Below, piece by piece: positions 22,710-33,621 of a stretch of DNA of 64,000 bases. This DNA comes from Crocodylus rhombifer (taxonomy: Eukaryota; Chordata; Crocodylia; Crocodylidae). Within the stretch, counting starts at the first letter, position 1. The number at the start of each line of letters is the position of its first letter. The DNA lies in the NCBI GenBank assembly GCA_038503035.1, contig JAVSML010020801.1:62001-126000 (forward strand), read 5' to 3'. Position numbers and translations under genes: made by a program. Under the pieces are notes generated by a model. It worked only from the letters and a program-made list of their open reading frames with translations, did not search any database and was not told the origin of the DNA.

Positions 22710-22905
22710 CTCTCAGAGCCCCTCTTTCCTCAGGCCCTCTCAGTCACACTTGGAATAAGAAAATTTTAAAAGTATGCTGACCCAGGGGCATCACTCCCTC
22801 AGTGCTATAAAACATGAAGCCATGGGGAAGCAATGCAGGGCAGTCTCCAGGCCATGCAGCCAGGCCCATGCTGCCCTCTGCCCCCAGGCTGACAAGGGCA
22901 TTGAG
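22710..22905. repeat. Intron segment shared with copy B (single copy here)
   Basis: The stretch from CTCTCAGAGCC through CATGAAGCCATGGGGAAGCA to CTGCCCTCTGCCCC corresponds to two blocks in copy B (46476-46690 and 47416-47635). Copy A has it only once, before the IgV exon, and lacks the mini-transposon attached to both blocks in copy B. Confidence 0.65.
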
Positions 22906-23130
22906 ATGTCCTACTCATGCAGTATTTACAATCACTGTTTACAGTACAGCATGATCACACTAAACCCCAAACAGCCAGCCTCCTCTATCACCCCCAGTGC
23001 AGGGGCAGCTGACTGCTGTGACCAGAACACGCCTGAAACAGAGAAAATCTGATGACTCCGTGTTCCCAGAGAACACCCCAGCTCTGGGTGGGCAGTGGGA
23101 CCTCATAGCTGTTTCCTCTCCCCTGTGCAG

Positions 23131-23446
23131 ATTCCCAGCTGCAGGTGACCACAGCACCCTCCTCCAAAGCCCATGTGGACTCAGGGGCCCTGCTGCAGTG
23201 CCAGTTCCATGTCAGGGGACTCCCTGCAGGTGACATGGTATCTAGGGGAGTGGAAGGAGGCCTGGTACACCTAGGGCAGAAGCTAGGTTCAGCCCAGAGC
23301 CAGCCTGCCATTGAAGAAGGAGATGCAGAGTGGAGATGCCTCCCTGTTGCTGGCCATGGTGGCTGTGTCAGACATAGGCATGTACAAGTGTGGTGTGGGG
23401 TACGGGGCATGGTGGCACAAGGGGAAGATCACCCTGTGCCTACTAG
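23131..23446 (+). pseudogene. Copy A IgV exon, frameshifted
   Basis: Starts DSQLQVTTAPSSKAH and GALLQCQFHVRG, parallel to copy B. It then loses about 13 bases relative to copy B before the VTWY block, which shifts the frame, and has a TAG in the AWYT* position. The later GDASLLLAMV and the second Ig cysteine (MYKCGVGY) are preserved in the alternative frame. It keeps an acceptor (TGTGCAG) and a GTGAGG donor. Confidence 0.7.
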
Positions 23447-23932
23447 GTGAGGACAGGAGAGTGGCACGTGGGGTGGCTGTGACTATGCTGGGGTCCATTG
23501 GAAGCTGGGGGAAGCACATATGGCAAAAAAAACTCAGGTTCCGGAGCAGTGAGAGATGCATGGGTGAAGCCCGCTGCGCCTCCGCTCCCTCGAAGCCCCC
23601 CAGACACCCCCTCAGCAGCCGCAGAGCCCCCTGCCGAACCCCAGCACAGCCGGAGGTAAGCGGGCTCATGGTGGGAAGGGGTTAACTCCTCACTTGCTGG
23701 GAGGAGGCCGCTGTGTGGAGCCGGTCGGGTCAAGCCTCCGCCCAGGCCCCCATTTGGCCCAGCCCCCTGGGGAGCCGCGCAAGCAGAGCCACACGAACAG
23801 GCTGCTCAAACAGGCGCTCAAGTTAGCGCGGAGTTCGCATGGGAGAGGGCGCAGGAGGGCACGAGACCCTGCCTGCGACCCCCCAGAGTAGTCAGCCCCA
23901 GCCGTAGCCAGCCTACCAGAGGCATAACACGG

Positions 23933-25018
23933 ATGGGCACGCACCACACCCCGAGGGTCCCCTCGGGCTCTCCGGCCCCCCCATCGGGCACCTCAGAGAC
24001 GGCCGCCCAGACAGAGCCCATGGTCCCGGGCTCCACGCAGACGGGGCCCCTGGCTCTCGGCTGCGGGGGCTGCCTGTCCCTTTCTCAGGCTCTGGGGCCC
24101 GGGAGCATGGCCACCTCCCCGTGCGGGGTCTGCTCCCTACTGGGATCTCTGGCGTGCCAGCTGGAGGAGCTCCAGGCCACAGTCCAGAGACTGCGCGCCA
24201 TCAGGGACTGCGAGCAGGAGATAGACTCCTCCTGCCAGGCCCTTCTCCCCTGGGAGCAGCAGGGGAGAGCACTGTCCCCCTCCAGGACTAAGGAGGACTC
24301 TGGGACCTCCCACTCTGCCCAGTCAGGGGCATGGACCAAGGTGGTCAAGGGCCTGAAGGCCAGCCGCACCAAGGCCCCCCCTCACCAGAGCTTAGCAACA
24401 GGTTCGCACCTCTTGCAGCCCCAGCAGAGCCCACACAGTTGCCGGCTCCCACAGGCAGCCCAGGCTCGACTGCAGCTACTGCCCCCGCTGTCCCCAAGAC
24501 AAAGCGAAAGGTGTTTGTTGTGGGAGACTCCATCCTGCGGGGACCGAGGGGGCAATCTGCCACCCGACCCCTTAGCCCGGGAAGTCTGCTGCTTCCTGGG
24601 GGCCCGCATCCGAGACATTGCGGAGAGGATCCCGCAGCTCCTCCGGGCCACGGACCACTACCCCACGCTCCTCATTCATGTGGGCACCAATGACACGGCT
24701 CGGAGCACCCCCAGCCAGGTCATGAGGCGCTACAGGGAGTTGGGAGCGGGGCTTAGGGGTCTGGGAGCTCAGGTGGTGTTTTCGCCGATCCTCCCAGTCT
24801 CGGGCTATGGGCTGAGGAGGGAGAGGAGGATCCACGCAGTGAACCAAAGACTGCGGCGCTGGTGTCATCGGGAAGGCTTTGGCTTCCATTACCACAGCCC
24901 GGTCTTTGGCGGGAGAGGCAGCGAGCTGCTGGGAAGAGATGGCCTCCACCTCTCTCCCCTGGGGAGGAGGCTCTTCTCAGCCGGGCTGGCTGACCTGCTC
25001 CACCGGGCTTTAAACTGA
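23933..25018 (+). CDS. CR1 ORF1 protein with esterase domain, internally frameshifted
   Basis: An open frame of 361 codons. The N-terminal half has paired CGGC and CGVC motifs (zinc-finger-like), then a short coiled-coil-like segment (LEELQATVQRLRAIRDCEQE), and the C-terminal half is the SGNH esterase typical of CR1 ORF1: IHVGTNDTARS (Asn block) and GRDGLHLSPLG (Asp and His). The esterase Ser block, VVGDSILRG, is not in this frame. It is encoded in frame 1 at about 24520-24545, inside a stretch (about 24365-24555) where two compensating shifts move the coding frame away and back. The protein read from this ORF therefore has about 60 foreign residues and lacks the nucleophile. Confidence 0.8.
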   Translation: MGTHHTPRVPSGSPAPPSGTSETAAQTEPMVPGSTQTGPLALGCGGCLSLSQALGPGSMATSPCGVCSLLGSLACQLEELQATVQRLRAIRDCEQEIDSSCQALLPWEQQGRALSPSRTKEDSGTSHSAQSGAWTKVVKGLKASRTKAPPHQSLATGSHLLQPQQSPHSCRLPQAAQARLQLLPPLSPRQSERCLLWETPSCGDRGGNLPPDPLAREVCCFLGARIRDIAERIPQLLRATDHYPTLLIHVGTNDTARSTPSQVMRRYRELGAGLRGLGAQVVFSPILPVSGYGLRRERRIHAVNQRLRRWCHREGFGFHYHSPVFGGRGSELLGRDGLHLSPLGRRLFSAGLADLLHRALN

Positions 25019-25134
25019 GCCCGCTGGGGGATGGGGGGACTGCTGTCCCTGCTGACCCGCTGAACGGCCCTTGCAAAGCCAGCGGACCAAGGCACTTAAG
25101 GGAGTCCACCCCTGCCCCAGCCCTGGCACAATCT

Positions 25135-28002
25135 GTGGGCAAGGCACAAGCCCCCAAGGGCACACTCGCCTGCCTGTACACTAATGCCAGGAGCCTGGGC
25201 AACAAGCAGGACGAGCTCGTCCTCCTGCTCAGTGCAAAGAATTATGATGTCATTGGGATAACGGAGACCTGGTGGGACTCCACCCATTACTGGACCACGG
25301 GTATAGAGGGCTGTACCCTATACAGGAGGGATCGTGTTGACAAAAGGGGCGGGGGTGTAGCTCTCGATGTGAAGGAAAGCTACATGTCCCTGCAAGCTGA
25401 TGTTGGCGACCGGCATTGACAGCTAGAGACCCTCTGGGTAAAAATTCATGGGCAATATGGCACAGGGGACACAACGGTGGGAGTCTAATACAGACCTCCC
25501 ACTCAAAGTCCCGAGCTTGACCAGGAGTTCGCCCAGGAACTGACTGAGGCCGCTTGCTCCAGGACCTTGGTTGTCATGGGTGACTTCAATTACCCGGACA
25601 TCTCGTGGGGAGATCACTCAGCAAAATCCGAGCGGTCGCAAAGCTTTCTCTCGTGCGTGGATGACCTCTACCTGACTCAAGAAGTCTATGGGCCAACAAG
25701 AGGCAAAGCGCTGCTCGACCTGGTACTGGCTACGGGTGACGACCTAATCGGCGACCTAGTGATCGATGGGAAGCTGGGTGACAGCGACCACGAGCTGATC
25801 ACCTTCACCATCCGCCGTAAAGCTGGACAGTCAGTCAGCAACACAGAAGTCCTTGACTTCAGAAAAGCCGACTTTGACAAGCTCAAGAGGCTTGTCGGTC
25901 AGGCCCTCAGGGACCGTGACCCCAGGGAGATGGGAGTTCGAGAAGAGTGGTTGCTCCTCAAGGAAGCGATCCTCAGTGCACAAGCTAAATCTATCCCAAC
26001 ACGGAGGAAAGGCAGCAAGAAGGCACAGCAGCCCCCCTGGCTCTCCAGGGACCTAGCGGACCTCCTGCGGCTAAAAAGGAAAGCCTACAAAGGATGGAGG
26101 ACGGGATTCACCTCCAAGGAGGATTACTCCGCGCTGGTCCGGTCCTGCAGGGAGCAAACCAGGAAAGCCAAGGCTGCAACTGAACTCCAACTAGCTTCAG
26201 GCATCAAGGACAACAAAAAGTCCTTTTTCAGAGATGTGGGGAGCCGGAGGAAAAGCAAGGGCAATGTTGGACCCCTGCTAAACCAGATGGGGCAAGTGAC
26301 AACTGACGCCCAGGAAAAAGCCAACCTATTAAATAGGTACTTTGCGTCAGTCTTTCATCAGTCACACGGGATGCCCATGCCTGCTATGGGACAGGGAGAT
26401 CTGGGTGATGGGGATCCCCTCCCCTCCATCAATGCTGACCTCGTGAAGGAACACCTTGAGAAGCTGGAGACCTTCAAGTCAGCCAGCCCTGACAACCTGC
26501 CCCACAGGGCACTCAAGGAGCTGGCGAGCGTCATAGCCCAGCCCCTGGCACAGATCTTTGAAAACTCCTGGCGCTCTGGTGTAGTGCCCGAAGACTGGAA
26601 GAAGGCCAATGTGGTGCCGATCTTCAAGAAAGGGAGGAGAGTGGATCCGGCTAACTACAGGCCCATCAGCCTGACTTCTATCCCGGGGAAGATCTTAGAA
26701 AAGTTTATTAAGGAGGCCATCCTTGAGGGACTGGCCCAGGCTAACATCCTAAGGGACAGCCAGCATGGGTTTGTTGCGGGTAGGTCTTGTTTGACCAATC
26801 TCATTTCCTTCTATGACCAGGTGACCTATCACCTGGACCAGGGAGAAGAGATTGATGTCATATATCTTGACTTCAAAAAAGCTTTTGATCTGGTATGCCA
26901 TGATCACCTCTTGGCCAAACTGCCCAGTTGTGGCCTTGGCTCCACCACGATCCGCTGGCTGGGAAATTGGCTCCGTGGTCAGACCCAGAGGGTTGTGATT
27001 GATGGCAGTCACTCATCGTGGTGCCCTGTGACCAGTGGGGTCCCTCAAGGCTCTGTCCTGGGACCCATCCTGTTCAACATCTTCATTAACGATGTGGACA
27101 TTGGAGTCAGGAGTGGACTGGCCAAGTTCGCCGATGACACCAAACTTTGGGGCAAAGCATCCACGCCAGAGGACAGGCGGGTGATCCAGGCTGACCTGGA
27201 CAAGCTCAGCAAATGGGCGGACGAGAACCTGCTGGTGTTTAACACCAAAAAATGCAAGGTTCTCCACCTTGGGAGGAAAAACCTGCAGCTTCCTTATAGG
27301 CTCAGCAGTGCTACATTGGATAGCACTACAGAAGAAAGAGACTTGGGGGTCATCATTGACCACAAGATGAACATGAGCCTGCAATGCGATGCTGCGGCTT
27401 GTAAAGCGACCAAAATGCTGGCGTGCATCCATAGATGCTTCTCGAGCAAATCCCGGGACGTCATTCTCCCCTTGTACTCGGCCTTGGTGAGGCCGCAGCT
27501 GGAGTACTGCATCCAGTTTTGGGCTCCACAATTCAAAAAGGATGTGGAGAAGCTTGAGAGAGTCCAGAGGAGAGCCACACGCATGATCAGAGGTCGGGAA
27601 AACAGACCTTACAACGACAGGCTGAGAGCCATGGGACTCTTTAGCCTGGAAAAGCGCAGGCTCAGGGGTGATCTGATGGCCACCTATAAGTTTATCAGGG
27701 GTGACCACCGGGATCTGGGGGAACATCTGTTCACCAGAGTGCCCCAAGGGATGACGAGGTCGAACGGTCACAAACTCCTGCAAGACCGTTTCAGGCTGGA
27801 CATAAGGAAGAATTTCTTTCCTGTCCGAGCCCCCAAGGTCTGGAACAGTCTGCCATCGGAGGTGGTTCAAGCACCTACATTGAACACCTTCAAGAGCAAA
27901 TTGGATGCTTATCTTGCTGGGATCCTACAATCCCAGCTGACTTCCTGCCCTTTGGGCAGGGGCCTGGACTCGATGATCTCCCAAGGTCCCTTCCAGCCCT
28001 AA
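25135..28002 (+). pseudogene. CR1 ORF2 polyprotein (endonuclease-reverse transcriptase), two stops
   Basis: One frame runs the whole length, broken only by a TGA at 25417-25419 and a TAA at about 25486; from 25567 it is open for 811 codons. The AP endonuclease shows YTNARSLGNKQDEL, ITETWWDS, VVMGDFNYPDISW and GDSDHELITF, so the catalytic Asn, Glu, Asp and SDH residues are all there. The reverse transcriptase has VVPIFKKGRRVDPANYRPIS, YLDFKKAFDLV, SGVPQGSVLGPILFN and FADDTKLWG. The C-terminal region ends FKSKLDAYLAG. It would copy CR1 RNA at the nicked target. The two stops fall in the endonuclease, so only an N-terminally truncated RT could be made. Confidence 0.9.
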
Positions 28003-28455
28003 TGTCTATGAAATCTATGAAACCCACACCACATCCATGAGAAACAGAGATTAAGCAATGTCCAGGAGAGGTGGAGACTGAATTTCAGACACCGGGGGTC
28101 TCATTGCCATGCTCCTGGCCAACCCTGGGCATCAGCAGGGCCCTAGGCCTCATCCCAGGAGCAGTGGGAAGATTCATGCAGTGGGTACGCAGCTGGGAAT
28201 TGAGTCCTGTCTGTGGGGGGCACGGTCTCCTGCTGTCAGAAACATGGGCAGCGCTGTCCTCTCCCCTCTCACCCTCCTGTCTACCAAACCCACACACACC
28301 TGATGATACCTGCTTGGGATGGTCTCTCAGTTGAGCATCAGGGCTGACAGAGGGCCCAGGCCCCACGTGGTCTCAGTGGCTAAGTGCCAGCCCAACCCGG
28401 CAGACACTTGCCCACACATGCCTGGGTTCTGCATGGTGCTGTGACTGTCTCCTAG

Positions 28456-28754
28456 CTGCCCCGATGATCTCCATCCCAAGACAACCAGCCATGGCTAACA
28501 CCAAGGCTTCCTCCTGTCCCACGTGGCGGGGTTCTTCCCCAGGGACATGGACGTGGTATGGCTGAGAGATGGGCAGATCCTGGAGGGCTCCACCTGCTCC
28601 AGCCCCAAGAGGAACCCAGATGGGACCTTCAACTTCACCCTTATCTATACCTTCACCCCAGCCCACAGCGACACTGGCAGCATCTTTTCCTGCTGTGTCC
28701 AACATGTGCCTCTGGGGCACCCACTGCATGAGCACGTCCCCCTGGACATTACAA
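28456..28754 (+). pseudogene. Copy A IgC1 exon
   Basis: An IgC1-type exon: GFFPRDMDVVWLRDGQIL, NPDGTFNFTLIYTFTP, IFSCCVQHV. Compared with copy B, a one-base shift occurs near 28492 and the first disulfide cysteine has become Ser. The donor is AAGTGAGC in place of AGGTGAGT. Confidence 0.7.
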
Positions 28755-29156
28755 GTGAGCATACACTGGGACCTGCCTGCTGCCCTGTCTCTGGGCATGT
28801 GAGCAGTTCCCTTATCCCCTCCCTGAGGTAGCACAGAGCTGCTCCAGGCCAGCATGCAGTCGGTGCTGAACCGCAGACTAGCGTGGTTGGGGGCTGCATT
28901 AGCCAGGGGTGCCAGTCCTTCCCTCCCAGAGGAGCTGGAGCACCAAGAAGCAGAGGGATTCAGGCCTGGAGGGACCTCCCGAGCTGCTGTATCCAGGCCC
29001 TGCCCATGCTCTGGCCCTGCAGCCAGAAGGAGGGTATCCCCTGTGGGGGATGGCTCAGGGGGTCTCAGGCACAACCCTGCTTCCTTCAGATTGATGTTGC
29101 AAGCTGACCCCTGCCTTGTTATCTCCTGCTATGGAGTGCGGGAACAGAACAAACAG

Positions 29157-29246
29157 GAACCATGGTTGGAATCATCCTGAGGATCCTGATTGGAGCAGGA
29201 GCCATGCTCACCACAACCATTTGCTACTGTATGAAGTGGAAGCAAG
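29157..29246 (+). pseudogene. Copy A transmembrane exon
   Basis: Encodes a hydrophobic segment (VGIILRILIGAGAMLTTTIC) followed by a short YCMKWKQ basic stop-transfer. Acceptor and GTAAAG donor match copy B. It remains open, but its neighbours are broken. Confidence 0.7.
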
Positions 29247-29412
29247 GTAAAGTGGGAAGATGCCATTGCACTGCAGGGTCACAAAGGGAGGTGATGGGCC
29301 AGACAGGGTGGAGGGCAGTAGGGATACCTGGGAAGAGGCTTGAGCTCAAATTGAATGCATTTCCGAAACCAGCCCAGTCTGTCCTATGTCCTGAGTGTTG
29401 CTCTGACCCCAG

Positions 29413-29764
29413 GTTGGGCAGTCCCCTACTCTGTCTCCAGGGTGCAGGGATCAGAACAGAGGTGACCCTGTACTGCTCCATGGAGGGAACATTACCCAAG
29501 AATGTTGTCGTAACATGGGAAAGGATCCACAGCAAGGACAGGACGGTGCCAGAGTGTCCTGTAGACCATGAAAGTCTTGAGCCTCAGCTCCTGTTACCTG
29601 CCCTCCCCTAGGGCTGAAGAGTGAGAGAGCTGAGACCCAACACATATCCTCCCTGACCTTCGCCCCCATGGTTCAGGATGACCAAGCACAGGTCCTGAGT
29701 TGCTTTCTCCATGAGGATGAAAAAATCAGAGAGGAGCAAGTGTCCCCACAGATCCACGTGTGGG
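29413..29764 (+). pseudogene. Copy A first post-membrane Ig exon
   Basis: Homologous to copy B 54282-54656. A deletion near 29440 shifts the frame, and stops follow LLLPALP. Recognisable pieces are EVTLYCSMEGTLPK, VTWERIHSK, SSLTFAPMVQDD and KIREEQVSPQIHVW. Confidence 0.7.
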
Positions 29765-29999
29765 GTGAGTGCTCAGTACCCTGATACTACTTCCAGGTGC
29801 AGCCAGTGCCAGCTGCTGTCATGGAGGGATGGGATGGAAGCAGGCCAACTTCTTCCAGAGCCTTTTGGGATGGTGAGTGAAGAAAAGCCTCAGAAGCCCT
29901 CCCTGCACCAACCCAGCCCCACCCAATTCAGAGGAGACCCAAACATCCATTTTCCTGAAGCAGAAGCATGGCAGTTCCTCTTGCTGACACTGGTGCTGT

Positions 30000-30175
30000 G
30001 TCCCCCAGGCCAACCACAGGAGAGTGACAGAGAAGAGAACTGAGACCTGCATCACATCCTACCTCAACTTCACCCCCACAGTGCAAAATGATGGAGCACA
30101 GGTCCAGGATGTCTTCCTCCATGGGGCCAAACAAATCAGAGAGGACCAAGGGTCCTCAGAGATCCAGGTGTGGGG
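30000..30175 (+). pseudogene. Extra partial Ig exon (duplicate of the preceding one)
   Basis: A second copy of the 3' half of the first post-membrane Ig exon: ERVTEKRTET-like start, TSYLNFTPTVQNDGAQVQD, KQIREDQGSSEIQVW, then a GTGAGT-type donor. It is found only in copy A. The segment between the two copies (29768-29999) also repeats the intron downstream of the exon, so a local tandem duplication of about 400 bp is likely. Confidence 0.65.
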
Positions 30176-30398
30176 GTGAGTGCCTAGAGACCCTGCTACT
30201 AGCTCCAGGTGTGGTCAAAGCCTGCTGCTGTCGGTGGGGATGGAGCTGGGGATGAATCAGCTTTTGGGGTCAACAGGCCTCACCCAGCCCTCACTGCACC
30301 ATCCCATACCTACCCAGCTCCCTGGAGGGCCCAACTATCCATCATCCCCAAGCAGGATCCCAGCTGTCCCTTGTACTAGCACCCCCCCCCCCCCCCCC

Positions 30399-30498
30399 NN
30401 NNNNNNNNNNNNNNNNNNNNNNNNNNNNNNNNNNNNNNNNNNNNNNNNNNNNNNNNNNNNNNNNNNNNNNNNNNNNNNNNNNNNNNNNNNNNNNNNNN
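30399..30498. other. Assembly gap (100 N) in a poly-C tract
   Basis: One hundred Ns flanked by C runs on both sides, at the place where copy B has a run of ten C before the second post-membrane Ig exon. One hundred Ns is often a placeholder for unknown length, so the true gap size is not known. Confidence 1.
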
Positions 30499-30526
30499 CC
30501 CCCCCCCCCCCCCGCTGAATCCCCAG

Positions 30527-30839
30527 CCCAGCTGCAGGTGTCTGAGATCCAGGTGTTGCCCAAGTGGGACCCCCGTGACAAGGTGCCATTCGCTGTCCAG
30601 CTGCACAACGTCTTCCCCAGGGAGGTGCCCCCCGATCCAGTGGGGCTGGGACGGGGCCGGGAGCTGGGGGGCAGACCCCGTGCAGATAGACTAGAACGCG
30701 GACGGCACGTTCACCGTGACGAGTGTCTGGAGAGTGCCCAGCCGGAGCCTGACCCGGCCGGAGCTGCGCGTGCGAGTGTGCGACCAGCATGGCCCCGGAG
30801 AGCCCCCGAGCGAGAGAGAGCTCAGCCTGGGGGCTGCGG
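30527..30839 (+). pseudogene. Copy A second post-membrane Ig exon
   Basis: Starts AQLQVSEIQVLPKWDPRDKV and VQLHN, as in copy B. An extra C in the CCCCCC run at about 30629 shifts the frame, and a TAG replaces the AAG of copy B at about 30690. Splice signals are retained. Confidence 0.7.
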
Positions 30840-30980
30840 GTGAGGAGGGGCCATGTCCTGGGGTCCCAGCCCCGCTGCAGGGGGTGTGGGGTCTGGGTGG
30901 TGTGTGAGGGGCCGGGGAGCAGCCCCTGCCAGGCCGCGGCTCCCCTGACGGGGCCTGTCCCTGCCTCTGCCCTTTCCCAG

Positions 30981-31314
30981 GGCTCCTGCAGCCCCTGGAG
31001 GTGTCCGAAATCTCCCAGACTGAGTCCATGGCCACGGGGAAGGGAGTCACCCTGAGCTGCTGCATCGCAGGGCATTTCCCGGGGGAGCTGAGCGTGACCT
31101 GGCTGCACAGGGGCAAGGGGGAGGCCACTGCTGTGATCCCATGGGATTCAGCTGCATGGAGGGTGGAGCCTGGTACGGCCGTCCTGGCACGGGACGGGAA
31201 GAGCTTCCAGCAGGAGACCAGACTCACCCTCTTGACTGCCAAAGACAAGGGGGCAGAGTACATCTGCCGTGTGGGACACCTCGCCCTGGAGACCCCCCAT
31301 CAAGAGCAGCAGCA
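30981..31314 (+). pseudogene. Copy A third post-membrane Ig exon (still open)
   Basis: An intact IgC-like exon: VSEISQTESMATGKGVTLSC (first Cys), GHFPGELSVTWLHRG (Trp), ETRLTLLTAKDKGAEYICRV (second Cys). Acceptor CCCAG and donor GTAAGT are kept. It is the best-preserved exon of copy A and could reflect younger age, gene conversion with copy B, or chance. Confidence 0.7.
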
Positions 31315-31405
31315 GTAAGTGGTGAGGGATAGGACAGGCCCAGCAGCCATTCTGGGACAACAGGCCTGGTCATGGCCCCTGGTATGGTTCTGGTTGTGGT
31401 AGGTC

Positions 31406-32291
31406 TGTGGTGGGTCAGTAGGGGGTGCTCCTGCATTGACCCCCCCACCTCCCTGCTCCAGACCACCTTCCAGGCTCCGAGTGCCTCCCTGGGGCACCTC
31501 GCATCCGGCTGACCCCCTTCCTGGAGCACACTCGCTAGCCTGGGGGTAATGTGTGCTGCCACCACCCCGAGAGGGAACTCTCTCGGCCCTGTGTCCTCGG
31601 GGAAACACAGGCCTAATGTCCTACGGGTACTTGATCCAGTACAGGAGTTTGGGGCACTTCCCCAAGTCGGGGGCCAAAAAGGAAAGTCTCCCTTAGTCCA
31701 CAGACCTGAGGGACCTCTTAGGCATAATTTAGACCCACCCCTCAATAAGTCTCCCACACCGGTCACAAAGGAGAACTGTATTGATTACAGGGGTAGGGTG
31801 AAAAGTAGGGTACAAGATAGAGCAATATCATAGAAATCCCATCAAGCAAAGCAGACTGGCTGAGGTAGCCTTTTGATCATGCATATGAGTTACTTCCAGC
31901 TACATATCTACTCAGATCTTGAGTAGCTTACTCACAAGCATCATCCTGAGGTTGTTGGAGATCCCCTCTGGAGGCAGGCCATTCCCCGCTCCTGAGCTAT
32001 GGGGGAGAGAGCCGGTTTCAGATGGTCAAGCTCCTCTCTATGTCTGAGTCCCCCGCATGGCTGATGCCCCCTCCTCCTGGACAGTCTTAACTTATATAGC
32101 CCCTGCGACCTCATTCACCTGGTCCAATGGAGGCCAACACCGGGTGGCTGTCGGCCAACCAATTTGAAATACATCACTAGTTGCTGGGCAGACTCCAGCC
32201 CCCCAGGTAGGAGCCCCTCACCCAGGTAGCCAATACCAGTCCCGTGGGCAGAGGGAGCAGGTCCCCCTCCCTCAGGACTGGAGCCAGCGCA
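31406..32291 (+). mobile_element. Solo LTR, family TGTGG(C/T)(A/G)GG-CAGTAGGGGG
   Basis: An 886 bp element beginning TGTGGTGGGTCAGTAGGGGG and ending CCAGCGCA, homologous along its length to 57400-58299. Flanks AGGTC (31401-31405) and AGGTG (32292-32296) are a near-perfect 5-bp target duplication. It lies in the intron after the third post-membrane Ig exon of copy A. The 57.4 kb copy stands directly in front of a gypsy gag-pol remnant, so this is probably the solo LTR of the same family. Orientation is taken from that copy. Confidence 0.75.
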
Positions 32292-32296
32292 AGGTG

Positions 32297-32691
32297 GCAA
32301 AGGCCTGCAGTAAGGCAGCGGCCCTAGATTTCAGGACAGCGGACTTCAATGAGCTAAGGAGAATAGTCAGGGAAGCACTGAGGTCCCGGAGGGGAGGGAG
32401 CCAGGTGTCCAAGGAGAGTGGTCACTCCTCAAGGAGACGATCCTCCAAGCCCAAAAGGAGGTAATCCCAATGCAGGTCAAAGGGAGCAGGAGGGCACAGA
32501 AACCCCCATGGCTCACCAAAAGCATCCAGGAATGTCTCCTAGCTAAAAGGGAGGCGCACACCTGATGGAAAGGAGGGGCCATCACCAGGGACAACTATAC
32601 TGCAGTTGCTTAGGGATGTAGGGGAGCAGTCAGGAAGGCCAAGGCAGAGATGGAACTGGGACTAGCTTCCCAGATTAAGGACAATAAGAAG
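32297..32691 (+). mobile_element. CR1 LINE (outer), 5' part before nested CR1
   Basis: A 5'-truncated CR1 fragment from the end of the endonuclease (ALDFRTADFNELRRI) to the start of the RT region (ELGLASQIKDNKK). It stops at 32691. The same 42 bases that end it (32650-32691) begin the continuation at 33622-33663. Confidence 0.8.
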
Positions 32692-33621
32692 CGATTTGGA
32701 CGAGGGGGTAAAAAGCACCTGTTCAAATTTGCTGATGACACTAAGATGTGGGGGGATGTGGGAACATTGGAAGGATGCAACAGGCTACAATCTGACCTAG
32801 ACAGGTCACGGGGTGGGCGGGCGAGAATAGGATGGGATTCAACACAGACAAGTGCAAGGTGATGCACCTGGGGAGGAACAACCCGCACCACACCTACAGG
32901 TTGGGGAACTCCCCTCTTGTCGGCACGGAGGCGGAAAGGGATCTGGGGGTGATCATTGACTCCAAGATGAACATGGGCCGGCAGCGTGGGGACGCGGTCA
33001 GGAAGGCCAACCGCACCTTGTCACGCATCCACAGATGCATCTCGAGCAGGTCCAGGGAGGTGATCCTCCCCCTCTATGCGACACTGGTCAGGCCGCAGCT
33101 GGAGTACCATGTCCAATTCTGGGCGCCGCACTTCAGGAGAGATGTCGACGGCATAGAGAGGGTCCAGAGGAGGCCACTCGTATGGTCAGGGGACAGCAGG
33201 GCAGGCTCTATGAGGAGAGGCGACGGGACCTGAACCTGTTCAGCCTCCACAAGAGAAGGCTGAGGGGGGATCTTGTGGCCTGTTATAAACTAGTCGGGGG
33301 GGGATCAGCAGGCATTGGGGGAGTCACTGTTTCCCCGAGCACCGCCAGGAGTGACCAGGAATAACGGTCACAAGCTGGCAGAGGGTAGGTTTAGGTTAGA
33401 TATCAGGAGGCGGTACTTCACAGTCAGGGCGGCTAGGATCTGGAACCAGCTTCCAAGAGAAGTGGTGCAGGCTCCTACCCTGGGGGTGTTTAAGAGGAGG
33501 TTAGATGAACATCTTGCTGGGGTCATTTGACCCCAGTGCTCTTTCCTGCCATGGCAGGGGGTCGGACTAGATGATCTGCTCAGGTCCCTTCTGACCCTAC
33601 AAACTATGAAACTATGAAACT
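32692..33621 (+). mobile_element. Inner CR1 LINE flanked by 42-bp direct repeats
   Basis: A CR1 truncated just before its FADDTKMWG box. It carries the C-terminal half of ORF2 (RSREVILPLYATLVRPQLEY; frameshift near 33180) and ends in repeated ACTATGAA words. The 42-bp sequences on its two sides are identical and match CR1 coding that the outer element should contain only once, so they are its target-site duplication. Confidence 0.85.

Larger units (their letters stand above)
23530..28020 (+). mobile_element. Near full-length CR1 LINE in copy A intron
   Basis: The most complete CR1 in the window. It has a GC-rich 5' region from about 23530, ORF1 (23933-25018), a short spacer, ORF2 (about 25135-28002) and a very short 3' end made of TCTATGAAATCTATGAAA. 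It lies between the IgV and IgC1 exons of receptor copy A. Its 3' repeat type is shared with the minus-strand copy at 62890-63668 and differs from the ATTCTATG and ACTATGAA types elsewhere, so it belongs to a distinct subfamily. The low number of breaks suggests it is one of the youngest insertions here. The exact 5' boundary is uncertain. Confidence 0.9.
22177..31314 (+). pseudogene. NCR3LG1/B7-H6-like receptor, copy A (pseudogene)
   Basis: A decayed duplicate of the receptor gene at 45.7-55.7 kb, with the same exon order: leader (22177-22239), IgV (23131-23446), IgC1 (28456-28754), transmembrane (29157-29246), then Ig exons (29413-29764, 30527-30839, 30981-31314). Damage is seen directly. 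The IgV has a small deletion with frameshift and a TAG. The IgC1 has a frameshift and its first cysteine changed to Ser (LLSHV for LLCHV). The first post-membrane Ig has a deletion and in-frame stops, and the second has an inserted C and a TAG. Only the membrane exon and the third post-membrane exon stay open. A long CR1 sits in the IgV-IgC1 intron. It cannot encode a full receptor, though short transcripts are possible. Confidence 0.75.

Noticed and set aside
27013..27870. 285-codon minus-strand ORF
   Set aside because: Antisense shadow of the CR1 reverse transcriptase ORF at 25567-28002.
30335..31108. 257-codon minus-strand ORF
   Set aside because: Runs through the N gap and is the antisense of two Ig exons; an equivalent antisense ORF in copy B is also a shadow.
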